64,000 bases of DNA from Capillibacterium thermochitinicola (GTDB lineage: Bacteria; Bacillota; UBA4882; UBA10575): assembly GCF_013664685.1 (NCBI RefSeq), contig NZ_JAAKDE010000001.1:108132-172131 (forward strand). Reading direction: 5' to 3'. Below the pieces are notes generated by a model, which made no database searches, was not told the origin of the DNA, and was given only the letters and a program-made list of their open reading frames with translations. The position numbers were made by a program, and so were the translations under genes. This document shows, piece after piece, positions 48,491-56,314 of the stretch; the first letter of the stretch is position 1, and each line of letters starts with the position of its first letter.

Positions 48491-48647
48491 AAAACATGGG
48501 CTGGCATAATGTTCTGTTCACCGGGAAAAGGATTTGGCTACGGGGAAGCGAAAACAGAGTTGAACGGGCTTTAGTCCGCGGTTAAGTTATACTGTGGGAC
48601 ATGGGCCGTAAGGCACGGGGTGTGAACAAGCGGGAAAAGGAAGGGTA

Positions 48648-49946
48648 ATGAACTTCATGCAGTTGACCAAGGTTAAAATAGTTGGTATTGTGTTGTGTTT
48701 TATCCTGTTGGCCGGGGTTGGGACGCCGGCATTGGCGACGAGCCCCCGCGAAGTGGAGATCGAAGCCCGGCTGGTCGAATTTGATCCGGATTCCGGGGTT
48801 TACCGTGCCAGCGGGGGTGTGATCTTGACCAGTGGCGATTTCCAGTTGCAAGCGGAGACCGTCCTTTATAACCAGGAGACAGAAGTAATCACGGCGGAGC
48901 AGGGGGTCAAGCTGAAGACGGCCACCGGCAACTGGGAAGGAGAATCCCTCGTCTATTCTTTCCGGACGGAGGAGGGAACGTTGACCGCCTTTCGCGGGGC
49001 GATGGGTTCAGCCTTTTACACCGGGCAAACAGGGGAGCTGCGGGGGGAAGAGATCCGCGTGCAAGGCGCTTCCTTTACCCGCTGTGAGCTTACCTCGCCG
49101 TGCGTAAAGATTAAAGCGGGGCGTGTCCGGCTGGTTGAAGATCGGGTACAGGTAAGCGGAGGCTGGTTATACCTGAAAAATTTTCCAGTCCTCCCCTTGC
49201 CGCCCTTGGCTTTCCGCCCCGACCAGTTTGAAAACTGGCCCCAGTTGGAGATCGGGGTCAACAGCACCCGTGGCTTTTATGTGCTCGGCCGGTTAACCCA
49301 TCAGGTGAACGAACAGGTTGATCTGAATTATAGCGGTGGAGTTGGCACCAACCGGTGGTGGAATGTCCAAGGCGGAATCCGTTGGGATTTGCTGCCCGGT
49401 TTGGTCTTTAATTCGACACTGACTTGGGAGGATTACCTCCGGGGGAACGCCAGCCTGACCTATAAATGGGCTCCGCTGCAATTCCGGACGGCGGTCCAGC
49501 ACAATTGGGCCGACCTGCCCTCAGGGGAGCATAGCTTTTCGGTGATGGGACCGTTATCGAAAAAAAGCAACCTGGAATTCAGCTATACTTCCAGTTTTAA
49601 TGAGAAGAAACAGGGTGAACAGCGGCGAGCCGACTACGGTTTGCGCTTGACCGGACGTTGGCTGCCGGGCTTTACCTTGGGCGCTGGCCTCTTTTACGGC
49701 GAGGGCGACCTGAAGAGTAATAGTCTGAATGGCTGGCACCTGCGGACAACCTGGTCGGGGGGGATTAACCTCGCGCGTACATGGCGGGTCCAGGTTGCCG
49801 GTGAAACCCGGTGGCAAGCGGGGATCGAGCCCCTTTGGGTGAATAACCAGGTTAAATTGGTTAAAGACCTCCACTGCTTCCGGGCGGATCTGGGCTACAA
49901 CCTGCTGGACGAGAGTGTCAGCTTTAATCTGATGTTTAACTGGTGA
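48648..49946 (+). CDS. LptD/OstA-like predicted outer-membrane beta-barrel protein
   Basis: A 432-residue protein. Signal peptide to about residue 31, an OstA/LptA-like N-terminal domain of repeated strands (VYRASGGVILTSGDFQLQAETVLYNQET, ITAEQGVKLKTATGNWEGESL), then an LptD-like junction with two Cys (ASFTRCELTSPCVKIKAGRVRL) and VLPLPPLAFRP. About 230 residues of alternating short strands rich in aromatic residues end in FNLMFNW, with the terminal aromatic expected of a barrel sorted by BamA. It is half the length of proteobacterial LptD. The outer-membrane location is inferred and needs support from other loci. Confidence 0.78.
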   Translation: MNFMQLTKVKIVGIVLCFILLAGVGTPALATSPREVEIEARLVEFDPDSGVYRASGGVILTSGDFQLQAETVLYNQETEVITAEQGVKLKTATGNWEGESLVYSFRTEEGTLTAFRGAMGSAFYTGQTGELRGEEIRVQGASFTRCELTSPCVKIKAGRVRLVEDRVQVSGGWLYLKNFPVLPLPPLAFRPDQFENWPQLEIGVNSTRGFYVLGRLTHQVNEQVDLNYSGGVGTNRWWNVQGGIRWDLLPGLVFNSTLTWEDYLRGNASLTYKWAPLQFRTAVQHNWADLPSGEHSFSVMGPLSKKSNLEFSYTSSFNEKKQGEQRRADYGLRLTGRWLPGFTLGAGLFYGEGDLKSNSLNGWHLRTTWSGGINLARTWRVQVAGETRWQAGIEPLWVNNQVKLVKDLHCFRADLGYNLLDESVSFNLMFNW

Positions 49947-50090
49947 AAATTGGCCCGGCCAGTAGGTTGATCATACAAACAAGCCGCGAGAAACGAGCGG
50001 CGGGCGACAAGGGCGAAAAGGGGTTAACACATAAAATCAACCTTCCAAACGTAAACTACCTTGAGAGGATTTGCCTGTGGAGGTTTGCCT

Positions 50091-50909
50091 GTGGAAAACC
50101 CCTTAAACGACTTGACTGGTGCGGAATGGCTTTACTGGACGAATTCCATCTACCCGACCAATTTCCCACCGGACCCTACCCACCCGCTGCGGAAAAAACA
50201 CGGGGCCATTAAGCCTCCGGAATTGATGGCCGAGATCATCTCCTTCTTTACCAAAGAAGGGGAGCTGGTCCTCGATCCCTTTGCCGGTGTTGGCAGTACC
50301 TTGCTTGGGGCGGACTTGGTGAGGCGAAAGGCGATCGGCATTGAGCTGAACGCGGAGTGGGTCCGGATTTATCAGGAAATAAAGGCGACTTTCAGCGTCG
50401 GCCCGGAAGGTTTGGTCCGGGGGAAAACAGGACGGGCGATTGAGAGTTTGCTGTTGAACGGCGATTGCCTTGAAGAATTAAAGAAGTTCCCGGCGGAGCA
50501 GGTGGCGGCGATCGTGACCGATCCGCCCTATGGTTGTAGCCACCGGGTGACATTTACCCGGGAAACCAATTTTGCCATGTACAACCCGGGGGAAGCGAAG
50601 GATTTTGGGAATGCCGCCAGCTTTGCTACCTACCTGGAGAAGATGGCCGCTTTTGGCCGGGAAGCCTACCGGGTCCTTATGCCCCGCCGCTATCTGGTCA
50701 TTTTGATCGGCGATCGTTACCACAACGGCGAGTATTACCCTTTAAGCACAAAGGTGGCCGAAGTCATGCAGCAGGCGGGTTTCAAATGGAAAGGGATGCG
50801 GATTTGGTGGAACCAAGCCACCCAGCGGCCGCTCCGGCCTTATGCCATTAAGCGTTGCTATGTGCCGAACATCACCCACCAAAACATTTTGATCTTTCGG
50901 AAAGGTTGA
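50091..50909 (+). CDS. Orphan DNA methyltransferase (DPPY type)
   Basis: A 272-residue N6-adenine/N4-cytosine-class methyltransferase. The SAM-binding motif VLDPFAGVGSTLLGADL comes before the catalytic TDPPYG, the arrangement of the permuted N4/N6 group. The DPPY form favours adenine. GTG at 50091 follows TGGAGG with 7-base spacing and is preferred to TTG at 50061. The 12-base sequence TTTGCCTGTGGA occurs twice in a row here (50071-50082 and 50084-50095). No restriction enzyme gene is adjacent. The GC-rich base composition matches the neighbours. Confidence 0.88.
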   Translation: MENPLNDLTGAEWLYWTNSIYPTNFPPDPTHPLRKKHGAIKPPELMAEIISFFTKEGELVLDPFAGVGSTLLGADLVRRKAIGIELNAEWVRIYQEIKATFSVGPEGLVRGKTGRAIESLLLNGDCLEELKKFPAEQVAAIVTDPPYGCSHRVTFTRETNFAMYNPGEAKDFGNAASFATYLEKMAAFGREAYRVLMPRRYLVILIGDRYHNGEYYPLSTKVAEVMQQAGFKWKGMRIWWNQATQRPLRPYAIKRCYVPNITHQNILIFRKG

Positions 50910-51030
50910 CGAGCCATAACGGACACCTGTAAGTAAATGTTATTTTAATATAATTAGGATCAAAAAGTAAAAAAAATCGTCAAAAAAGAAGGATCTCGTT
51001 TCCGGATGGCGAATATTTTTTTCAAGGAAA

Positions 51031-51058
51031 TTCGAAACGTTTCGATAAACGTTTCGAA
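51031..51058. promoter_or_regulatory. LacI-family operator upstream of the riboside locus regulator
   Basis: Twelve-base arms TTCGAAACGTTT and AAACGTTTCGAA flank a CGAT centre. Each half contains the AACGTT core typical of LacI/GalR operators, and CGAAACGTTTCG at 51033-51044 is itself a perfect palindrome. It lies 36 bases before the regulator start and suggests autoregulation. Confidence 0.75.
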
Positions 51059-51093
51059 CAGAATATTTGCCGGAACGCAGGAAGTGAATGTTC

Positions 51094-52089
51094 ATGGTAA
51101 CCATCAAAGATGTGGCCAAAAAAGCGGGAGTCTCGATTTCCACTGCTTCTTTGGTGATCAACAATAAGGCGGGAGTGTCGGAACGGTTAAGAGCCAAAGT
51201 TCTTGCGGCCATAGAGGAATTGGATTATCGGCCAAATGGGATGGCGCGTGCGCTGAAGAGTAAAAAATCAAAGGTTTTAGGGTTAATTATCCCCGATATA
51301 GTCAACCCCTTCTTCCCGTTGGTCGTGCGTGGGGTGGAAGCTGCCGCCTTGCGGTACGGCTATTCCCTGATTCTGGGGAACACCGATGGCAAGCTGGAAG
51401 AGGAAGCACGCTACTTGGAGTTGTTTGTCGAAAAATGCGTGGATGGCATCATCTTTATTCCGGCCAGCAATTTCAAGAAGAACATCCGGACATTCCTGCG
51501 CATCGAAAGCCCCAAGGTGGTGATCGACCGGGCTTTGGAAGGGACCGGGTTGCCGACGGTGATGACGGATAACATTACTGGGGCCTATCTGGCCACGCGC
51601 CATCTGCTCGCCAACGGACGCCGCCGCATTCTGTTTATCTCCGGGCCGCAGGACTTACAGGCCAGCCAAGACCGGTATAAGGGGTATAAAAAGGCGCTCG
51701 GGGAGTTTGGCCTGGACGAAGAGTTGGTTTTAAACGGCGATTACACTTTTGACAGCGGGAAAAGGGTAATGGAACAGGCGCTCAAGGAGAAATTGTGTTT
51801 TGACGCCGTCTTTGGGGCGAACGATCTGATGGCGCTCGGGGCCATGGTGGTCTTGTCGGAGAACAAAATCAAGATCCCGGAGGATGTCGAGGTCGTCGGT
51901 TACGACAATATTCTCTTCTCATCTTTATCAAAACCGACTTTGACGACGGTTGAGCAACCGGCGTACCAGATGGGTTACGAAGCCACCCGCTTAATCTTAC
52001 GCCAAATCTATAGCAAAAAGGAGCTTTCAGAGTGCAAATTGCTGGAGCCCAAACTTATTGTCCGCGAATCCAGCCCTCAGCAGTATTAG
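51094..52089 (+). CDS. LacI family transcriptional regulator
   Basis: A 331-residue LacI/GalR repressor. Helix-turn-helix VTIKDVAKKAGVSISTASLVINN, hinge RPNGMARALKSKKS, then a periplasmic-binding-protein-like sensor domain (LGLIIPDIVNPFFPLVVRGVEAAA ... GANDLMALGAMVVLSENKIKIPEDVEVVGYDN). ATG at 51094 is preferred because AGGAAG is only 3 bases from ATG 51088. It most resembles ribose/nucleoside-type regulators (RbsR, CytR-like) by eye, and the downstream genes agree. It likely controls the whole run to about 60.8 kb. Confidence 0.94.
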   Translation: MVTIKDVAKKAGVSISTASLVINNKAGVSERLRAKVLAAIEELDYRPNGMARALKSKKSKVLGLIIPDIVNPFFPLVVRGVEAAALRYGYSLILGNTDGKLEEEARYLELFVEKCVDGIIFIPASNFKKNIRTFLRIESPKVVIDRALEGTGLPTVMTDNITGAYLATRHLLANGRRRILFISGPQDLQASQDRYKGYKKALGEFGLDEELVLNGDYTFDSGKRVMEQALKEKLCFDAVFGANDLMALGAMVVLSENKIKIPEDVEVVGYDNILFSSLSKPTLTTVEQPAYQMGYEATRLILRQIYSKKELSECKLLEPKLIVRESSPQQY

Positions 52090-52102
52090 TGAGGTGATTA
52101 AG

Positions 52103-53017
52103 ATCAGTAAAATAGTTGTCGTAGGTAGTTTGAACTTTGATACCAGTATTCATGTACCCCATTTGCCGGCCAAAGGCGAAACCATTATTGCTTCCCATTT
52201 GTCACTGCACCACGGGGGAAAGGGGGCGAACCAAGCCGTCGCGATCGCCCGGTTGGGCGGCCAGGTTAGTTTCATTGGGGCGGTCGGTAACGACGAAAAT
52301 GGGCACCAGTTGATTAACGGCTTAAAAAAGGCCGGCGTCGACACGACCGGGATCGCCATCAAAGATAACGCCCATACCGGGATGGCCTTTGTTTGCGTGG
52401 CGCACAGCGGGGAGAACAACATTATTGTCTATCCGGGCACCAATTACCGGATCACAAAAGAGGATATTGACCGTAACCGGCCGCTGATTACGGATGCCGA
52501 CTATTGCCTGCTCCAACTGGAGATTCCCTTTGAAATCGTCCGTTACGTAATTGGGATCTGTCATGAGGCCAAGGTAAAAGTGGTCTTAAATCCAGCCCCG
52601 GTGAGTGCGGATTTTGATGACCGGATCCTCGCCCATGTTGATTACATTCTCCCGAACGAAACCGAACTGGCGATGATGGTCGGTGAAAGCGTGACGATGG
52701 AGAACATCGGGAAGCTTGCTTCGTCTTTGCTGGCGAAAGGGTGCGGTCATGCCATTGTGACCTTGGGCGAAAATGGTAGTTTCTTGGTTGACCCGGTCCG
52801 CCAAGAACACTTCCCGGCGGTAAAAGTAAAGGCAGTTGATACCACCGCCGCGGGCGACTCTTTCATCGGGGCCTTTACTTATCGGTTGGCAAGCGGCGAC
52901 CGGATTGATGAGGCAATCCGTTTTGCCACCAAAGCAGCGGCGATTACGGTGACGCGCCACGGCGCCCAAGATGCGTTGCCGAGCCTGGAAGAGGTAAAGA
53001 ACTGGCTTGTGTCTTAA
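52103..53017 (+). CDS. rbsK: Ribokinase (PfkB family), probable AUC start
   Basis: A 304-residue PfkB sugar kinase. GSLNFDTSIHVPHLPAKGETI, HHGGKGANQAVAIARLGG, LNPAP, and the catalytic VDTTAAGDSFIGAF are typical of ribokinase. The start is unusual. GAGGTGATT (52091-52099) is an extended match to the 16S rRNA tail and contains the only canonical start nearby, GTG at 52094. Four bases after it stands ATC at 52103, which read as Met gives MSKIVVVGSLNFD, the expected N-terminus. The ecfT gene downstream has the same leader (GAGGTGATTAA) followed by ATG. It begins 13 bases after the LacI stop. Confidence 0.9.
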   Translation: MSKIVVVGSLNFDTSIHVPHLPAKGETIIASHLSLHHGGKGANQAVAIARLGGQVSFIGAVGNDENGHQLINGLKKAGVDTTGIAIKDNAHTGMAFVCVAHSGENNIIVYPGTNYRITKEDIDRNRPLITDADYCLLQLEIPFEIVRYVIGICHEAKVKVVLNPAPVSADFDDRILAHVDYILPNETELAMMVGESVTMENIGKLASSLLAKGCGHAIVTLGENGSFLVDPVRQEHFPAVKVKAVDTTAAGDSFIGAFTYRLASGDRIDEAIRFATKAAAITVTRHGAQDALPSLEEVKNWLVS

Positions 53018-53061
53018 GCACATGAAAACAGTCAGCACATTTATCCGGCAGGGAGGTGATG

Positions 53062-53100
53062 ATGGAGAGTACGCTGATGTGGACAACCCTAAGCTTATAA
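53062..53100 (+). CDS. Possible short leader peptide before ECF S gene
   Basis: GGGAGG is followed by ATG (53059 and 53062) and an ORF of 12-13 codons (MESTLMWTTLSL) ending at 53100, 19 bases before the ECF S-component start. The good ribosome-binding site is the only support. It may be a regulatory leader or chance. Confidence 0.25.
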   Translation: MESTLMWTTLSL

Positions 53101-53119
53101 ATGAAAAAGGAGGATAAAA

Positions 53120-53731
53120 ATGGAAAAGGAAAAATTGGGTTTCATTGGCGGTATTAAAGCGGAATTTTCGACGCGGGCTTTAGTGTTAATCCCGATCTGC
53201 GCCGGGATCAACCTGGTTGGCGGGGCGATTGCCTCCGGGTTGAAACTGCCTGTTTTCCTTGACATGATCGGGACAGTGGTGTCGGCTGCCTTGGCGGGAC
53301 CGTGGGTGGCCACGATCGTCGGCGTACTCACCAACGTCTTCCTGGCCTTGGTGTCAAACCCGGTTTATCTACCCTACGCTCTGGTCAGTGTGTCGGTTGC
53401 ACTCGTTACGGGCTATATGATCCGGGCCGGACTGTTCAAAAGCGTCTGGGGCGTAGTCCTGACCTGTATCGCGGCTACCGCCGTTTCCGTGGTGACGGCT
53501 TCATCTGTTACAGTCTTTGTCTTCGGCGGGGCCACCGGTGCGACCGGTGCTTCGATTATGACGGCAAGTTTAATCGCCACCCTGGGCAGTATCTGGAAAG
53601 GTGTCGTTACCTCGGCGATCATTGAAAACCTGCTTGACCGGGCGATTGCTTTTGCCATCGCTTATGTGATTCTGAAGAAGATCCCGCGGAGTTTCATCAG
53701 CCAGTATCAGCAAGCAGCACTTGATCGGTAA
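53120..53731 (+). CDS. ECF transporter substrate-binding (S) component
   Basis: A 203-residue membrane protein with six predicted helices. The cytoplasmic N-terminus is followed by TRALVLIPICAGINLVGGAIASGLKLPVFLDMIGTVVSAALAGPW, a pattern typical of ECF S components. The family is uncharacterised in detail, so the substrate cannot be read directly. The locus (nucleoside hydrolase, ribokinase) points to a nucleoside-like compound. AAAGGAGG precedes the ATG. A long-loop terminator separates it from the T and ATPase genes. Confidence 0.85.
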   Translation: MEKEKLGFIGGIKAEFSTRALVLIPICAGINLVGGAIASGLKLPVFLDMIGTVVSAALAGPWVATIVGVLTNVFLALVSNPVYLPYALVSVSVALVTGYMIRAGLFKSVWGVVLTCIAATAVSVVTASSVTVFVFGGATGATGASIMTASLIATLGSIWKGVVTSAIIENLLDRAIAFAIAYVILKKIPRSFISQYQQAALDR

Positions 53732-53751
53732 TCAGTAAGTGGAGGGAAAAT

Positions 53752-53804
53752 GGGGATTGTCTGCACCAACGAAGCGTCAACAAAGAGAACAATCCCCTTT
53801 TTTT
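53752..53804 (+). terminator. Long-loop terminator or attenuator between ECF S and ecfT
   Basis: GGGGATTGT pairs with ACAATCCCC across a 28-base loop and is followed by seven T; flanking A and T residues extend the stem. It could lower expression of the energising module relative to the S component. Confidence 0.65.
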
Positions 53805-53845
53805 CTCTCCGCCCCGTCAGAAACGAGATAGCGTGAGGTGATTAA

Positions 53846-54559
53846 ATGGCGAGGAAGACGGGTTCCAGTTATGAAGCGATTGATTCACCAATTGACCGTT
53901 TGGACCCAATTGTCAAGTTTACCGGGGTATTTTGTCTGGGTCTCAGCGCGGCGATCTTTCCCAGTTTTATCTTGGGCTATCTTTTGCTCCTTTTTCTCTT
54001 TGTTGTTGCCTATCTGGCGAAGGTGTTTAAGAAATTTGCCAAGTTCATTATTGGTTTTGCCGTTCCAATCATGGTCATGCTCTTCTTTATCCAGGGGTTC
54101 TTCAGCCCGAAGAATAAAACGATCATTGCGGATTTCGGCTTTGCCCAGCTTGGCCTGGAAGGCATTATCCATATGTTAAAGATTGTCAGTGTGTTGCTGG
54201 TGTTTTTGGGCTCTTTTTATCTCACGACCAAGACGACGGATACGGGACGAATGGTGGCGGCGTTTAAACGGATCGGTTTAAAAGGAAGCACCGGTTATTT
54301 GGTGCTCGCCACCCTCAATGTGATCCCGCAGATGCAAAGGCGGATCGCCATCATCCAAGAGGCGCAGAACGCGCGCGGTTTGGAGACGACCGGCAGTTTG
54401 CTGACACGGTTCAAGGCGTTTATTCCGCTGATCGGTCCGGTGATTATGAGCTCCTTAGTTGATGTGCAGGAACGGGGAATGACCATTGAAGCAAGAGGGT
54501 TCAGCGTCAAAAATGTGGAGCAAACCAGCTTTATCGAAGCGGTGGAACCCCCCCCTTGA
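53846..54559 (+). CDS. ecfT: ECF transporter transmembrane (T) component, frameshifted at C-terminus
   Basis: A 237-residue EcfT as read, with five or six helices and the two coupling-helix motifs (QNARGLET and EARGFS) that contact the ATPases. After the second motif the frame reaches a run of eight C (54548-54555) and stops at once. With seven C the frame would continue for 27 more codons through a typical final membrane helix (LQVFLGLVIIITIML) to 54641. It is a +1 shift in a homopolymer, whether real, phase-variable or a sequencing error. GAGGTGATTAA precedes the ATG. Confidence 0.88.
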   Translation: MARKTGSSYEAIDSPIDRLDPIVKFTGVFCLGLSAAIFPSFILGYLLLLFLFVVAYLAKVFKKFAKFIIGFAVPIMVMLFFIQGFFSPKNKTIIADFGFAQLGLEGIIHMLKIVSVLLVFLGSFYLTTKTTDTGRMVAAFKRIGLKGSTGYLVLATLNVIPQMQRRIAIIQEAQNARGLETTGSLLTRFKAFIPLIGPVIMSSLVDVQERGMTIEARGFSVKNVEQTSFIEAVEPPP

Positions 54560-54659
54560 CCGGCGAATCAAACGCGGGCTCCAGGTGTTCTTGGGGTTGG
54601 TGATCATTATAACCATCATGTTAAAACTGAAGATATTTTAGGCTGGAGGGGTGATTAAG

Positions 54660-55508
54660 ATCGAGCCCGTCATTCGAGTAGAAAACTTATGTTTCCGATA
54701 TGGCAATGCCGACCGCCCGACGTTGAACAAACTCAATTTTGAAGTGAAAAACGGGGAATTTTTCTGCATTATCGGGGCCAACGGCGCGGGGAAATCCACG
54801 TTATGCAATGCCCTGGTCGGCCTGATCCCGCATTATTTCACCGGTCACCTCGATGGCGCTGTGCATATATTTGACAGGAAAGTGGCGGAGATGTCTATGG
54901 GTGAGCTGGTTACCCGTATTGGCCTGGTCTTTCAAAATCCCTTCAACCAGCTTTCCTATACGGCAAGTACGGTCGAAGAGGAACTGGCTTACGGGTTAGG
55001 TAATCTTGGCATCCCCAGGGCTGAGATGAAGGTTAGAATCGAGCGGGTGGCTAAACTGATGCGGATCGACCATATTCTCCATAAAAATCCTTTGGAACTC
55101 TCCGGTGGCCAGGTCCAAAGGGTAGCCCTGGGCTCTTCGATCATTATGGAACCGCAGATCATTGTTTTGGATGAATGTACTTCTCAGTTGGATCCGCTCG
55201 GGAGCGAGGAGATCTTTGACATTATTAAAGAACTAAACCAGAAGGGGTTAACGGTCATCCTGGTCGATCACGATCTGGAGCGGGTGGCCCGGACGGCCGA
55301 CCGGATTTTGGTCCTCGACCAAGGCGAACAGGTGGTGCTGGACACGCCGGAACGGCTTTTCAGCGATGTCCGGATCTTAACCCATAAAGTAGGAGTACCG
55401 GAGTTTACACAAATCGGGATGGCCTTGGCCAAGGAAGACCTTTATCACGGGGCGACGATCATTCGAGAAGAACAGGCTGTAGCTGCGGTTAAGGAGGCGA
55501 TGCTTTGA
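54660..55508 (+). CDS. ecfA1: ECF transporter ATPase A1, probable AUC start
   Basis: A 282-residue ABC ATPase: Walker A GANGAGKST, Q-loop VFQNPFNQL, signature LSGGQVQRVALGS, Walker B IIVLDECTSQLD and switch His in VDHDLE. GGAGG plus GTGAT (54645-54655) form the ribosome-binding site; the in-frame GTG at 54651 is part of it. ATC at 54660 follows and gives MEPVIRVENLCFRYG, a usual ABC start. The same GTGATTAAG-ATC arrangement occurs before rbsK. It overlaps the second ATPase gene by 4 bases. Confidence 0.9.
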   Translation: MEPVIRVENLCFRYGNADRPTLNKLNFEVKNGEFFCIIGANGAGKSTLCNALVGLIPHYFTGHLDGAVHIFDRKVAEMSMGELVTRIGLVFQNPFNQLSYTASTVEEELAYGLGNLGIPRAEMKVRIERVAKLMRIDHILHKNPLELSGGQVQRVALGSSIIMEPQIIVLDECTSQLDPLGSEEIFDIIKELNQKGLTVILVDHDLERVARTADRILVLDQGEQVVLDTPERLFSDVRILTHKVGVPEFTQIGMALAKEDLYHGATIIREEQAVAAVKEAML

Positions 55509-56311
55509 AGATAGAGATTATTGATCTGGTGCATATCTATCCCACCGGTGACGTTGCCTTACGGGGGATCACCACGACATTGGAAGGAACAGAGCCGGTT
55601 GCCATCGTCGGGCAGAATGGTTCGGGCAAGACCACTCTTGTCAAACACCTGAACGGGATCTTAAGGCCGACGAAGGGGGATGTGCTCATAAACGGGGTGA
55701 GCATCAATACGAAATCCACCGCCAAGTGGGCCAAACAAATCGGGTATGTCTTCCAGAACCCCGATGACCAATTATTCCTGGAAACGGTCCGGAAAGAGCT
55801 GGAGTTTGGCCCGAAACAAGTGGGGATGCCGCCGGCGGAGATTGAAAAAAACGTGAAGTACGCGGCGGAACTTTGCAACCTTGAGCAACACTTGGACAAA
55901 CATCCCTTTGATCTATCCATTACCGAGAAGAAGTTTTGCACCATCGCCTCCATCATTGCGATGGATCCGGAAGTGATTATCTTTGACGAGCCAACCATGG
56001 GCCAGGACTTGGCCGGGGCGGACCGCCTGGCGGCGATTATTCAGAGCCTAAAAGCGAAGGGGAAGTTGTGTATTACCATCTCCCATGATATGAAATTTGT
56101 GGCCAGGAATTTCAGCCGGGTGATCGTGCTCTATAAAGGCGAGATCCTGTTGGATGGGGACAAAACGGAGGTGCTGGCGCAACCGGAGAAGCTGAAGCTG
56201 AGTTTCGTGACCCCTCCGCCGGTGACCAGGGTTGCGCAGAGTGCGAATCTGCCGACGGTCTTTGCCGTTGACGATTTGATTGGTGCCATTAAGGCGAAGA
56301 AGGGAGCATAG
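55505..56311 (+). CDS. ecfA2: ECF transporter ATPase A2
   Basis: A 268-residue ABC ATPase partner: Walker A GQNGSGKTT, Q-loop VFQNPDDQL, Walker B VIIFDEPTMGQD, switch His in ISHD. The signature is degenerate (LSITEKKFCTIAS in place of LSGGQ), so in the heterodimer one of the two ATP sites lacks a proper signature, as is seen in several asymmetric ECF and ABC systems. TTG start overlapping the end of ecfA1. The C-terminal 60 residues are family-typical. Confidence 0.92.
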   Translation: MKIEIIDLVHIYPTGDVALRGITTTLEGTEPVAIVGQNGSGKTTLVKHLNGILRPTKGDVLINGVSINTKSTAKWAKQIGYVFQNPDDQLFLETVRKELEFGPKQVGMPPAEIEKNVKYAAELCNLEQHLDKHPFDLSITEKKFCTIASIIAMDPEVIIFDEPTMGQDLAGADRLAAIIQSLKAKGKLCITISHDMKFVARNFSRVIVLYKGEILLDGDKTEVLAQPEKLKLSFVTPPPVTRVAQSANLPTVFAVDDLIGAIKAKKGA

Positions 56312-56314
56312 AGG

